A stretch of DNA of 64,000 nucleotides, taken from assembly GCA_028554645.1 (NCBI GenBank), contig JAQOOI010000013.1, positions 558,001-622,000 of the forward strand. The letters run 5' to 3'. Origin of the DNA: Omphalotus guepiniiformis (taxonomy: Eukaryota; Basidiomycota; Agaricomycetes; Agaricales; Omphalotaceae). The position numbers and the translations under genes are program-made. Below, in pieces: positions 1-11,400 of the stretch. Position 1 is the stretch's first letter. Every line of letters begins with the position of its first letter. The notes beneath the pieces were generated by a model. The model was not told the DNA's origin. It saw nothing but the letters and a program-made list of their open reading frames with translations, and did not search any database.

Positions 1-321
1 TGGCCTTCTGAGTAGTGCCGCGGTACTTCGTTACCTACGCGTTGATTTATATAGTATTGGGGCCATCAAGTTATACACGTTGGACCTTAGAACAAGTGCC
101 GCAACGCTTTACTTGAGTGCATACTTAGGTAATACCTACACTGAGAAGACCCATTTAGTGCTGTTCTACAGTCTTGTACACCTTTGTACACATATACTGG
201 TGGTTGAATGTGCGTAATATGCCGCGGAACTTAGGGCTATACCATGTACTTAGTAGGTTTGTACTGGAGCGATCAATCCCGCGAGGCCAAAAATGGTAGT
301 GGTATTTCTGCGGTCGTATCA
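1..321. repeat. Dispersed repeat, copy 1 (cut by window edge)
   Basis: This segment matches 18048-18368 over its whole 321-base length, with no net length difference and only scattered substitutions. Both copies stop being alike after the same bases (gtcgtatca), so the right end of the repeat is well defined and ends in CA. The left part is outside the window, but copy 2 shows at least 158 further bases. It could be an LTR of an unidentified element; no coding content is recognised. Confidence 0.75.
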
Positions 322-700
322 ACGTCGGCTTCAGCTAATATCTAATTGATTGCTTACTTACATTGCTTACCACGTTCTCAGCATACACCCCGCTCATCGC
401 CTCTCCTGTCCCTCGTGTCTCCCTCTCTCTCTTGCTTAAGGTACGTCAGCTCATATTTATCATTGTACCTGATGTCTGCAGCTACCTCATCAGCACCCTA
501 CGTCACTCGGCCTGCTCATCGTCGCCCGTCTCCTCTCCCTCGCGTCTCCATCTCTCTTGCTTAAAATACATCAGTGTCAGCCAATATCTATTGTAACTTA
601 TTGCTTACATTCTGCTTAAATCACTTACCACGGTGTCAGTGTGTGCTCCGCTCATCGTCTCCCGCCTCCTCTACCTCGCGTCACCTGCTCTCTTATTTGG
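322..700. repeat. Degenerate tandem repeat, about three units of ~120 bp
   Basis: Three successive stretches (about 335-450, 450-573 and 573-695) each contain a pyrimidine-rich block resembling 'gctcatcgtctcccgtctcc', followed by 'ctcgcgtc' and, in the first two units, 'tcttgcttaa'. The units are diverged. The overlapping open frames here are short and do not look like protein. The following bases to 952 show nothing recognisable. Confidence 0.5.
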
Positions 701-952
701 TTCAGGTACGTTGCAGCAGTTAATATATTCTCACATCACTTGCTAACTACCTCCATTGTGCTCCTGGATAGTCAGCCTATATTCCACACTCCAACACACA
801 CTGTTCTCGCCGACTTCATTCCCTTGGATTTCACCACAGGTCATTGCCAGCACTCTACACTAGGATTTAGTACATTGTATTTCCTGTCACTCCCAGGTTC
901 ATCGACACTGACAAAGCCCTCAAGTAATACCTCTCATCATCGTGTTCATTAG

Positions 953-3145
953 ATGAAACGGCGGGGGGTCTCAAGGAAGGTCAAGCTAACAACCGGCAGT
1001 GGGTGTTTGAGTGCAAAAGGAGTGAGCAGTATTCTCAACTTCACAGGCCTTGCCCGCAAGCATCAGAGAGCAGCAGAGGTGTATGCTCATAATATTGAAG
1101 GCAAGCATTCATACCATACTATTCATTCCATATGCTAAATCTTCTACTTCACTCAAGGACTAGGCACAGAGTATGTCCAGGCACTTGATGATCTGGCAGG
1201 TCACACACAGCCCTCACAAGTTGATGAAGACACAACAATGTTTGACAAGCCATTTAACACACCATTTGAGTCAAACAACAATAACAACGGCACTGGCAAG
1301 TCCACTGTCTCTCAAACAATTATTGTAGCTGTGAAGGACCTACTCGAGAGTAACCAGTGCGTCCTAAGTCTTACTTATCTCACTATGTACCAATAATAAG
1401 CTGAACATTACAGATGGTGTGGGCGCCGTTACTACAAAGATCAGCAAACCTGGAAATGGCGCCTGCAAGCATTTGATGCAAACTGGGAACCAGTCATGGA
1501 TGCGATCACTGACGCCTACATCGAGTGGAAGTATGGTTCGACGAAGAATGACATCAAGACATTTCAAGAGTCTGACACAGTTGTCGACACTGAAGAATTT
1601 GATTTCCCCATTGCAGTCGTTGATCATCACACACTTGCTTGCCTCGCTGTCATTCCACGAGACGGTAATACAGAAGCTTCAGTTGCATTTGCATGAGCAG
1701 GATTTCTTGGCAACATGCCTCTGCAGCCCTCCCTTGCCATATCCCTTCATACGCTAGAGCTCTTCTACATCATTAGGCTTTTCAAAGCATCATATAGCTT
1801 GGAGGCATTTGCAAAAGTTCTTTGCTATCTGTACAAAGTGAGCCAAATGTTCTCCTATTTACCTCCTATACACACTGACACATCATTGGAGATCCCATAT
1901 CAACACGGCTATTGCACTTCCCTCTCCACCACATACGTGTATGATATCTACCTTGCAATTTGGCGTCAAATTGATCAATGTGTTGCCAAGGAACTTGGAC
2001 AAGACCCACCAAATTATCGAGTCATGAACAGCTGCCCACCATGCCTGCTATGAGGTGAGATACATACCTACACAATAATATTTTATTCAGGATCCATTCT
2101 GTGACATATAGCTTGAGGACAAGCCTCCACTCACCTGGTCTCGCATGTGGGTCGTCGATGGTAACAATTCACTCAAACACATGAAGACTCTGGGTGGACA
2201 TACAACTGCCAACGTTTGGGTTTTTTCAGCAAGCGATTATTTTTTGTCTACAGAATTTGTCAATCAATATGCCCATGAGGTGAAGACTGCCCCACTCCTA
2301 TCTGTTGACAGCATTGTGGTGTCTGATAGCGAAGGAGAGGCTGATGAAACTGACAAGGGAGATCCAACCAATGGTGCATGGGCATCTGATGGGCTGAAAG
2401 GATGCATGGACAACTGGAAAGCTGCATGCAAGGACTTGGAAAAGCATACAACAGGATTGTTTGAGGAGGAAGGATTGTTTGCGAGCCCCTGTCCACATGG
2501 ATTCATTCTATGGGTGTGTGACATGGTTCGAAGTGGTGAGTTGTAAGTCATATGCATTGTCTTTGTGTTGTTGCAATACTCACACATGGGCAGGGCAAAG
2601 TACCCACTTGCAATGGTCGCCAAAGCAATAGAGGTCTTTGGAGATCAGTGGTTGATGGGTTATGACATTCGCTGTTGTTTCGGCACCACAATATTGAACA
2701 GTTCACTAGGACCGGAGTTCAAGAAGAAACAATGTTGAACATGTGTCAACGCGTTCCACGGGTATGCTCATAATGCATATTGTCAACTTCTCCATCATCC
2801 CCTGAACATCCCTGGCATGAGCTTAGAGGACCTCGAGACTCTTGAATGTGTCTTTTCCGCATCAAATTATTTGGCCTCCATCACTCGATATATGAGTGCT
2901 TACCACTGACACATCTTCATACACACCTACTTTCAACAATGGGATGCCGAGAAGTATCAGAATCTTGCAACAATGCTGCATAACAACTATGTCCAGGCCT
3001 TGAAGGTGATCAAAGAGGACAGTCACAATCTTGAGGACATGCTCAAGTCACTCAACATAACTGAAGGCAATCTCGAGCAGTACTTTGCTGACAAGGCACA
3101 ACATTTTGAGAGTCTTGGGACTGAAGCACAGGCAGACCTTCACGC
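953..3145 (+). pseudogene. KDZ-family transposase (Kyakuja-Dileera-Zisupton), decayed and truncated
   Basis: Separate open stretches in shifting frames together resemble the basidiomycete KDZ transposase, the DNA-transposon enzyme associated with CxC cysteine-cluster domains. Recognisable blocks in order are 1496-1696 (DAITDAYIEWK), 1715-2053 (LQPSLAISLHTLELF, then YRVMNSCPPC), 2115-2546 (LEDKPPLTWS, VDGNNSLKHM, SPCPHGFILWVCDMVRSGEL), 2594-2740 (KYPLAMVAKAIEVFGDQW, LMGYDIRCC), 2750-2900 (FHGYAHNAYCQLLHHPLN) and a C-terminal coiled region at 2973-3145. A short gap at 2055-2090 (gtgaga...cag) may be an intron remnant. Several in-frame stops and frameshifts break the gene, and its 3' end is cut off where the Gypsy A LTR begins. 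The family call rests on remembered conserved blocks. Confidence 0.75.
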
Positions 3146-4524
3146 TGATGCGCCAATTTTCGGCACCTGCATTAAAAGCCAGGTGATTAATCATTTTAGG
3201 CATTTGCAGTAAGGTATTAGAGGGTTGAAAGGTGCCCGCCTTGTCAATCAAAATGTGTTGTGATTTGAGTAATAAAGCATGTTCTATTACCTACGGTACA
3301 ACATGTGTATCAAGGTTCTAGGCTAGTCAGTACAGTTGTGATGTAGAGAATTGTTCAATAGCCATCCACTGTTGAATCAGACTCACCCAATCTCGTAACG
3401 AGAACTCTGACATCACAACGTCAATTGCATCATATAATTATTAGGGGAACATCTTCCTCCGGTCAATAAAGATTAAAAACCCGGCGGAAACTAAAAATGG
3501 ATGGAACGCGAAATAGAGTCGAAATAATGGATCTAGAATAGTTTTGGGGTATTTACTCCTTAATTAATCGCCAGGAACAAAAAGTTGATCAAGGAAATTT
3601 GCTTTGATTAATTGTCCGGTGAAAATTGCTTGACAAGAAACCGGTTAGGAGGTGTAAAAACTTGATCAGTAAAATTTCTCGGAATACTACTGAATTGAAG
3701 GAGTTCCTTTGACGGAACAATGTGATACTTTGAGGGGTATAATTTCTATCAGGTGATTAATCCTATGGAACCCGGATGCCCGAGAAATATCAAGGAAATC
3801 CGTAAAAATGAAATAAAGGGGCTGAATATTGCCTACAATAAAAATAATGGAATTAAAACACATTTTTTGAGGTTTGCCTCATAAAATAGATCTATAACAA
3901 GTAATAATGGACATACTTGACACAGATACTTACAACCTACATACACGGATATAGGTATATATATAAAACAGGACAGTTTAGCTATAATTTCTGTTTTTAT
4001 TAATTTTGGACTGGCAGTATGTATAAAAGGGCAGTAACTTGGAGAGAGAAAATCCAGGAGAGTACCATAGAGTCACAGGGTCACTGGGGATTGTCTTTAT
4101 AACGTGAATCGTGCCTGTGAAGGGAAATCCTACCAAAAACATAAAGTTGCCCTGGTCTGTTTATAGTCCGGTGTTTATTGCAATATTGTATAAAGATCAT
4201 TATTGGTTGAATTGAACTGGTTGTGTTATTGGAATTGGTTGTTTGATCTTGTGGTCAATTGGTTGTGATTGTGCAGTGAACACCTGTCTTGTTCAAAACC
4301 GTCTTGTGCTACTTTTTGCCTTAGTGCATTTTAAAAGCTCAACTATAAAGTCCTTGTGATAAAGATATAAAGTTCTAATAAAGAAGCCATAAGTTTGGTC
4401 GTGCGGAACCTTCGACAACGCCCCCTCAGACTCGCACCTTTCGAGTGACTTGGTTGTTTTGGTTGTTTTTGGGTTTTTGTTCATTAGCCCTTTAGCAGTT
4501 CATTTCCCCATTTTATTCACATCA
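3146..4524 (+). repeat. Gypsy A 5' LTR
   Basis: A 1379-bp direct repeat of 16511-17889. It begins TGATG and ends CATCA, a perfect 5-base terminal inverted repeat typical of LTRs. A TATA-like box lies 876 bases in, at the same offset in both LTRs. It begins inside the KDZ pseudogene. Confidence 0.93.
4022..4029 (+). promoter_or_regulatory. TATA-like box in the 5' LTR
   Basis: TATAAAAG lies 876 bases into the 1379-bp LTR and is identically placed in the 3' copy (17387). It is the most plausible RNA polymerase II core promoter for the element's genomic RNA. The transcription start site is not visible. Confidence 0.5.
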
Positions 4525-4526
4525 TC

Positions 4527-4544
4527 TGGAGCCCACCGCAAGGG
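4527..4544 (+). other. Gypsy A primer-binding site
   Basis: Two bases after the 5' LTR end lies TGGAGCCCACCGCAAGGG. It starts with TGG, the complement of a tRNA CCA end, as expected for minus-strand DNA priming. The matching tRNA was not identified; comparison with the tRNA set of the genome would settle it. Confidence 0.65.
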
Positions 4545-5051
4545 TTAAAAGTACAAATTGACTTTGTGAGGGACGAATTTGTGGCTTTCTAACGGAATTT
4601 TACCGACTGAATTACAAGGAAATTTGTGTTGTGCAATAAAAAAGTACTGTTTTGTTCTATACAGTGCTACATAGAGCTTTTGCTTTATTTTGGATTGTGA
4701 AGTTCACTTGTCAAAATTAGTGGACCTAGCAAACCTAAACCAAAATGTCAGACAAAGAATTCCCAAAGAGCTGGTGAAGAAGTTTTAAACTTTCAATCCA
4801 GATCTTCTACAAGAGAAAGAAGTGTTACTAGTTCCGCATCTAAGGGCAAAGGGAAATCAGTACCAGAGCCTGAAAGTGCTGATCCAGTATTACCTGGATC
4901 TTTTGTTCTGTCATCTGACAATAATCGGGAGTTCATACCCGGTGAATTTGATCGTTTACGTCCGCCTAAATCTACTGTTGGATTTGGAAAGTCTTATAGA
5001 CTACCTGCTTCAGCACAAAAATCTAAAAAGAGTTTCAGAGAAGTTACTACT

Positions 5052-6524
5052 ATGCCTGCTACTAGTACTACTGGTGCTGGTCCAAGTGGACAAGGTAGAG
5101 GAGATGATGATATACCCAGAAACAATGATAATACAAGGACAACTTTTGTGGGAGTTCATGAACTTTCCCCAGAAGCATTGAAGGAAATCCAGAATGATAA
5201 GCTTCCTAAGAAATCAAAAATGGCACCTATCTTTGACCATGTAGATCCTGGCAGTTTGATAAGCTGGTTGGAACAAGTGGAAGAAATATTCTTGAAAATG
5301 GGAATTAAAGATGATGCAGCAAAGATTTACTTAGCTACAGACTGGATGACTCATGATACAAAGAAAAGGGTTGAAGCTTACCCTGAAACAAAAAGTAGAA
5401 AGTGGGGAACATTCAAAGATGCTTTGAAACAAAACTTTCCAGAGTCTTCTTTAGAAGAAGGAGGTTCTCTGACCAAGTTGAGAAAGTTAAATTCAGAGTA
5501 TGCATATATTCCATTGAAGAACTTTGATAAGTTCTTTAAGTTTAAAAGGCTGTTTGAATATGAGTATAAGAAAGCTGCAAAGCCACCTGCTGTTATCTCT
5601 AACTTAGAGGCAGTAACTCTGTTTGGCAGATCCTTAGAACCTGCTTTCTGGGATAAAGTAAAGGATAGACTGGAAAAGACTTATATAGCTAATCCAGATA
5701 ATTTTAGAAGAAGGGAAGACAAGTATCCTATTGAGGATGTGATAGCTGCTGCTGCCCACATCTGTGAGAATAACATGGATGATGGTTTTGCAATAGTTGG
5801 AATGTCTTTGGCTTCTGAAACAGAAAGAGAAAGAAGTTACACACCTTTTAATATTAAAAGGGAGAATGTTGAGAAGAATGAATTTGAAAGAAAGATTGCT
5901 GATACAATGGATAGGCATGAAGTTGCCTTGAAACAGGTGCAATCTAGATTTGAAGAGAATCAAGCTACCTTGATCTCTCAAGTTCAAAAAGTTCTTGCAG
6001 AAACTTTAGGTGGTAACAATGATATGAATATACCACACATGCAATCTATTGCTATGGGTCAGAACCGTAGTAATAGATATGCAAACCCACAAGGACCTAC
6101 AGAATATTCTTGTTATTTCTGTGGTGAGAAGGGGCATATTGCTACAAATTGTTTTCATCAGAAATCACAGTTTGAGAAGGGATATTTAGTTAGAAATGCA
6201 AGAGGAATGATATTCATGAAAGATGGACAAGTGGCTCCATCTGGTAATATGAATTTTTCTAGAAAGGACAAAATTGAAGCTATTGCTAGACAAAAGGGTT
6301 GGGATAAGGAAGTTGGCAAAAATGCCTTCATCTTTGCAGAAGAAAGTGACATGGGATATAATATGCCTAGTGGACCTTCTGAATCTCAACATAATAGTTT
6401 TGATATGTCAGTCTTTACCAACACCTTGTTGAAGATTTCAGAAAGATTGGACAGAATTGAAAATCAGGATAAAAGCCAGACTTCAAATGGTCAGGCTTCT
6501 TACTTGAACCAGTCAGGAAACTAA
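5052..6524 (+). CDS. gag: Gypsy A Gag (capsid-nucleocapsid)
   Basis: A 490-residue protein for retrotransposon particle assembly and RNA packaging. A capsid-like helical region spans roughly residues 40-240. A charged coiled segment follows. One CCHC zinc knuckle (CYFCGEKGHIATNC, C-x2-C-x4-H-x4-C) lies near residue 355. The first ATG in this frame is at 5052, but the frame stays open and coding-like back to about 4743 with a Ser/Lys-rich sequence and no ATG. An ATG at 4745 lies in another frame and soon meets a stop, so the true N-terminus may have been lost by a single-base change. The next ORF (6533) lies in the -1 frame; the two frames overlap from 6473 to 6524 without a canonical slippery heptamer. 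Confidence 0.9.
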   Translation: MPATSTTGAGPSGQGRGDDDIPRNNDNTRTTFVGVHELSPEALKEIQNDKLPKKSKMAPIFDHVDPGSLISWLEQVEEIFLKMGIKDDAAKIYLATDWMTHDTKKRVEAYPETKSRKWGTFKDALKQNFPESSLEEGGSLTKLRKLNSEYAYIPLKNFDKFFKFKRLFEYEYKKAAKPPAVISNLEAVTLFGRSLEPAFWDKVKDRLEKTYIANPDNFRRREDKYPIEDVIAAAAHICENNMDDGFAIVGMSLASETERERSYTPFNIKRENVEKNEFERKIADTMDRHEVALKQVQSRFEENQATLISQVQKVLAETLGGNNDMNIPHMQSIAMGQNRSNRYANPQGPTEYSCYFCGEKGHIATNCFHQKSQFEKGYLVRNARGMIFMKDGQVAPSGNMNFSRKDKIEAIARQKGWDKEVGKNAFIFAEESDMGYNMPSGPSESQHNSFDMSVFTNTLLKISERLDRIENQDKSQTSNGQASYLNQSGN

Positions 6525-6532
6525 GTGTTCCG

Positions 6533-7927
6533 ATGATGGGATCTAGTACTAGAAATGTGTACAGTACCACAAAGAAGGTCCCTGAGGATAAACAAAGAGT
6601 TGGTATTAAAAAGAGAATGGAAGTAGAAATTATAAGGCCTAAGGGATTTGATAAAAGGTTGTATGTACCTCCACCCTTGAGAATGGAGGAGTTAGAGAAA
6701 GAAACAAAGGATAATGAAGAGGCTTTACTAAGAGATCAAGAGGATATAATGGATCCTTCTATAAAGGATATGGTTATTCAACCAGGTCAAAAAGAGATTA
6801 ATGTTGAACCTGCTAAAGAAAGGCCATTTGATAGAGTGGAGCCATTACAAAGAGATCCTATTCCTAGTAACCAAGCTTTGAACAAAGTTAGAAATGAAGT
6901 GGTGGAAAAAGTTAGAAATGTTCAGAAAGAAAGTAATAAAGAGAATGCTATAGTTTATAAAGAAACAGCTAGAAAGATTGGAGATTTTAGACATACTTCT
7001 ACTTTATCTAAACCAGGTTTAGAAGAGGAAATGGCAGAAAAGATTTTCAATATGGATATTACTGTTCCAGTTGGAGACCTTATGGCTGTATCTCCAGACA
7101 TTAGAGCTGTTATATTGAGAAAAGCTAGAAATAAAAGGGTTGTTGAGAGAGCAGAGAAGGCTTTCTTGCAGATAGAACCTAATCAGAATGATTTGAATCC
7201 TATTCAAATAGACTCTGAGGTGGAACCAATAAGGAAAGTAAATGTTGAGGATATTTGGTCTTTAAAGGAGACTTTCATTACATTGACAAAAGATACTGGT
7301 GAATTGAAAGCTGGTACTATTGTTCACCAAGATGTAGTTGAGCAATTTCTTAGAGATCTAGGTCCTAACAAGAAAGATAAAGTTATACTGGTTGCTAGAG
7401 AGTCAGAAGGACTTAGAGTGGTATTCCCAAAAATCAATAACTCTGATGAAACTGTGGAAGCTGTTCTAGATAGTGGTTCTCAGATCATATCAATGGATCA
7501 AATGGTAGCAATGGGACTTGGAATGTCATGGGATCCTGATGTAGTGATTCACATGCAAAGTGCAAATGAGAGTTTAAAGCCTACTAAGGGTATAGCTAGA
7601 AATGTACCTTTTGTATTTGGGGACTTAACAGTCTACTTGCAAGTTCATATTGTGGAAGAGGCTCCATATCAAGTTTTACTTGGTAGACCTTTTGATGTAA
7701 ACACCCAAAGTATAATAAAGAACTTTGAGGATGGAGGTCAAGAGATAACCATAACTGATCTAAATTCTGGCTACAAGTGTACTATTGGAACCTATCTGAG
7801 AGGAAGAGGTGTTAGAATTGAACAGAAGAAAGATGGATCTACTCTTAAAGAGATTTGTAGACCTCCACCTGTGGTACCTAAAGATGTACAAGAAGGGGTT
7901 GTAAATTTTCAGACCTCTATGATCTGA
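6533..7927 (+). CDS. Gypsy A linker region and aspartic protease
   Basis: A 464-residue frame. The first ~290 residues are a charged linker. A retropepsin-like domain follows at about residues 300-400, with the active-site triplet in AVLDSGSQIISM and a later VLLGRPFD segment equivalent to the second conserved protease strand. It would cleave the Gag-Pol polyprotein. It ends at 7927, and the coding sense continues in the -1 frame (DLYDLIGPQGEVALRVGL) into pol. A heptamer AAATTTT at 7903-7909 sits at the switch. Either programmed frameshifting or a single-base indel could explain the break. Confidence 0.85.
   Translation: MMGSSTRNVYSTTKKVPEDKQRVGIKKRMEVEIIRPKGFDKRLYVPPPLRMEELEKETKDNEEALLRDQEDIMDPSIKDMVIQPGQKEINVEPAKERPFDRVEPLQRDPIPSNQALNKVRNEVVEKVRNVQKESNKENAIVYKETARKIGDFRHTSTLSKPGLEEEMAEKIFNMDITVPVGDLMAVSPDIRAVILRKARNKRVVERAEKAFLQIEPNQNDLNPIQIDSEVEPIRKVNVEDIWSLKETFITLTKDTGELKAGTIVHQDVVEQFLRDLGPNKKDKVILVARESEGLRVVFPKINNSDETVEAVLDSGSQIISMDQMVAMGLGMSWDPDVVIHMQSANESLKPTKGIARNVPFVFGDLTVYLQVHIVEEAPYQVLLGRPFDVNTQSIIKNFEDGGQEITITDLNSGYKCTIGTYLRGRGVRIEQKKDGSTLKEICRPPPVVPKDVQEGVVNFQTSMI
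7903..7909 (+). other. Candidate -1 ribosomal frameshift heptamer
   Basis: In the protease frame the codons read gtA AAT TTT cag, so A AAT TTT fits the X-XXY-YYZ rule. A -1 slip here leads straight into TCA GAC CTC TAT GAT, the open pol frame. The upstream frame stops 16 bases later at 7927. The sequence fits the rule, but the function is inferred. Confidence 0.4.
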
Positions 7928-7980
7928 TTGGCCCTCAGGGAGAGGTAGCTCTAAGAGTTGGCCTGAAAGAAAATGGTGAA

Positions 7981-8478
7981 TTGTTTGTGGATGGGTATAA
8001 ACTACCTGATGAAGATGGAACTTTTAAGAAAGAAGAATTGGCAGAAACTTTTGTATTTGCTGCTAAAGAGTATGTGGAAAAAGATAAAGAAGCTGCAGGA
8101 GTGCTAGATGCTTATATGAACTCTACTACTATAAAGAGTAGGGGAAAAGACAAGCAAGTGTTCTGTAGTTGGAGAGAAGAGTTGAAAGAAAAGAAGGATG
8201 CTATGTTTCAAGAGGAGAATTCTGGTAATATAGAGAAAGAGAAAAATGATAAAGAGTTTGTAGATGTGTATGGAAAGTACAAATCTGTAAAGGATAAAGT
8301 TAGACCGGTTAAAGCTACTTTACCGGCTGAGTTTCGTGTAGAAAGGAATATTTTTGGTGATCCGTTAGCAGAAATGCCGGAATTATCTCTAAATCCACCC
8401 GAGTTCACACCGGGTGAAAGATACAATGAAGAAAGAAAGAATATCATAGACAAAAATCATGATGAAGGCTTTTTATAG
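7981..8478 (+). CDS. Gypsy A pol, N-terminal segment ending at an in-frame TAG
   Basis: This stretch is in the same frame as the large pol ORF that follows and is separated from it by one TAG at 8476-8478. The context GFL-stop-PEEMKLVHHLMKQQ resembles related fungal Gypsy polyproteins that have tryptophan at the stop position, so TGG to TAG is the simplest explanation. The frame is already open upstream of 7981, back to about 7882. The segment is the highly charged connector between protease and RT; no separate function is assigned. Confidence 0.75.
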   Translation: MFVDGYKLPDEDGTFKKEELAETFVFAAKEYVEKDKEAAGVLDAYMNSTTIKSRGKDKQVFCSWREELKEKKDAMFQEENSGNIEKEKNDKEFVDVYGKYKSVKDKVRPVKATLPAEFRVERNIFGDPLAEMPELSLNPPEFTPGERYNEERKNIIDKNHDEGFL

Positions 8479-8487
8479 CCAGAAGAA

Positions 8488-11400
8488 ATGAAGTTAGTTC
8501 ATCATTTGATGAAACAACAGGAAAAAGCTTTTGCTTGGGAACCTGCAGAAGGAGGAAACTTTAGAACAGATTTCTTCCCACCTGTGAAAGTTCCAGTCTT
8601 ACCACATGTACCTTGGGTTGAAAGAAACATTCCAATACCACCTGGTATATTTGATGATGTGTGTAAGATTATAAAGGCAAAAATTGATTCTGGAGTTTAT
8701 GAACCTTCAAGTTCTTCTTATAGATCAAAATGGTTTTGTGTTTTAAAGAAAGATAGAAAAAGTTTGAGATTGGTGCATAGTCTGGAACCATTGAATAAAG
8801 TTACTATACAACATTCAGGAATTCCACCAGCTACTGCAGATGTTGCGAGAAACTTTGCAGGAAGAGCATGTCTAGGAACACTGGACATCTTTGTTGGATA
8901 TGATGAAAGGTTGATAGATGATGATTCTAGAGACTTAACCACCTTCCAAACACCATTTGGCCCACATAGACTAGTAAAACTGCCTATGGGTTGGACTAAC
9001 TCAGTACCTATCTTTCATGATGATGTTACTTTCATTCTAAGAGATGAAATTCCACATGTGACTATACCTTATGTTGATGATGTACCTGTAAGGGGTCCAG
9101 CAACAAGATATGAGTTACCAGATGGCAGATATGAAACTATTCCTCAAAACAATGGTATAAGGAGATTTGTATGGGAACATATACAGAATATGAATAGAGT
9201 GATACAAAGAATGAAATATGTTGGTGGTACATTTTCTGGTACAAAGGCATTCATTTGTGTAAAAGAAGGCATGGTTGTTGGTCACCGTTGTTTATATGAG
9301 GGTCAAGCACCTTCTAATAAGATAGCAGAAGTGGTCACCACATGGCAAAGATTTGACTCTAAGACAGATGTCAGAGCTTTCTTGGGTACTGCTGGCCAAC
9401 TTAGACAATTTATAAAGGACTATGCTAAAATTGCTGCACCTTTGCAATATTTGACCAGAAATGTTCCATTTGAGATGAAGGCTGAACAATGGGATTCTGT
9501 AGTAGCTCTTAAGGAAGCTATCAGAGTTGCACCTTGTTTGAGACCTATAGACTATATGTCAGAAAATGGGATTACACTTGCTGTAGATACCTCTTGGATG
9601 GCAGTTGGATATTATATATACCAAACTGACCCAGAAGATCCTAAGAAGAAGTACTTTAACTACTTTGGTTCAATTACATTGAATGAAAGGGAAGCAAGGT
9701 TTTCTCAACCAAAGAGAGAGCTGTATGGTCTGAAATTAGCTTTAGAAGCTTCTTATTACTTGATTTATGGGTGTAGGAATTTGACTGTGGAGACAGATGC
9801 TAGCTATATAAAGGGCATGTTGGATCATCCCAGTTCAGGTCCTAATGCAACTATAAACAGGTGGATAGAGGATATAAGGAAATATCAGTTTACATTGGTA
9901 CATGTTAAGGGAACTTTACATGGACCGGATGGTCTATCTAGAAGGGGTCCTGGAGGTATAACAACTGAAAGACCACCTGTAAATGAGGAAGACTATGTAG
10001 ATGAAGATAATGGAGAACCATTACAGTTTAGAATGCAAAGTGAAGAAGATGATATACCACTAGACTTTGAGTCTTTCAGAGATAAAATAGACAATAGAGG
10101 TGGTTATCTTCTTGAAATGGCAAACTCTGAAAATGATTTTGAAGATGATTTGCAAGAATGCATAGAGGAAGAGAGGATTGCAGAATGTTATAGGATTAGA
10201 ATTTTAGAAGCTCATGGAATGGTGAAGAGTGCTTTTGCTCAAACTTTAGTAATTCCACCAGGAGATCCAGAGTGGAGTAATTCTCATCCTTATAGTGAAG
10301 TACATAGAAGGGATGAAGGAAAGAAGATGGATGATCTTCTACCTTTAATAAAGGATTGGCATCAAGACAAGAACTCAGCTGTTATTAAAAGTTTGAATAA
10401 AACTGAAAAGAGATCTTTTCTAAGACAAGCTGTTAAGTTCTTTGTTGATAAAGATGGTAAAATGTATAGAAGGAATGAAGAACTAGATGGTCAACACAAG
10501 TTGGTTGTATCTAAAGCAAAGAGAATGTACATAATGCATGCTGCACATGACAATTTGGGTCATAAAGGGATGTTTGCAACTAAAGCTGTCATAGACAAGA
10601 GATTTTGGTGGCCAGATATGGAGAAAGATATTAATTGGTTTGTCCAATCATGTCAGGCTTGCCAAAATAGAAAGTTGGAACTTCTGAAAATACCACCTAC
10701 TCTTACTTATACACCTTTGTTTCAAAAGGTTCATGTAAATGTGTTTAAAGTGTCACCACCTAGTAATGGCTGTTCAAATGTTGTTCATGGTAGATGTGCA
10801 TTGTCTTCTTGGTCAGAAGGTAGAGCATTGAAATCAGAGACAGCAAGGTTAATGGGTGAATGGTTCTTTGAAGATATTATCTGTAGATGGGGTTGCCCGG
10901 ATGAGGTTATCACTGATAATGCCCCAGCTATGAGAGCAATGTTGAGATGGTTGGAAGAGAAGTATGGTATAAAGGGTATTACTATATCTCCATACAATTC
11001 TCAAGCCAATGGGAAGATAGAAAGAGCTCATTTTGACATCAGAACTGCTTTGGCAAAAGCAACTGGTGGAGATTTGAAGAGATGGTACTGGTTTCTGAAA
11101 CATGTCTTTTGGGCAGATAGAGTGACTGTTAGAAGAGGTCTTGGATGTTCTCCACACTTCATAGTTACTGGGGCAGAGCCAATACTACCTTTGGATATTG
11201 TGGAATCAACTTGGTTGGTTAAACCTCCAGACAGAATTCTGACTCATGAAGAATTACTTGGATTCAGAGCACAAGCTCTAGCTAAGCATAGAACTCATGT
11301 GAATGAAATGAGGGAAAGAGTAGATGAAAACAAAAGAAAAGCATTGATAAAGTTTGAACAAGAATATGGAAACACTATAAAGGATTATGACTTTAAACCA

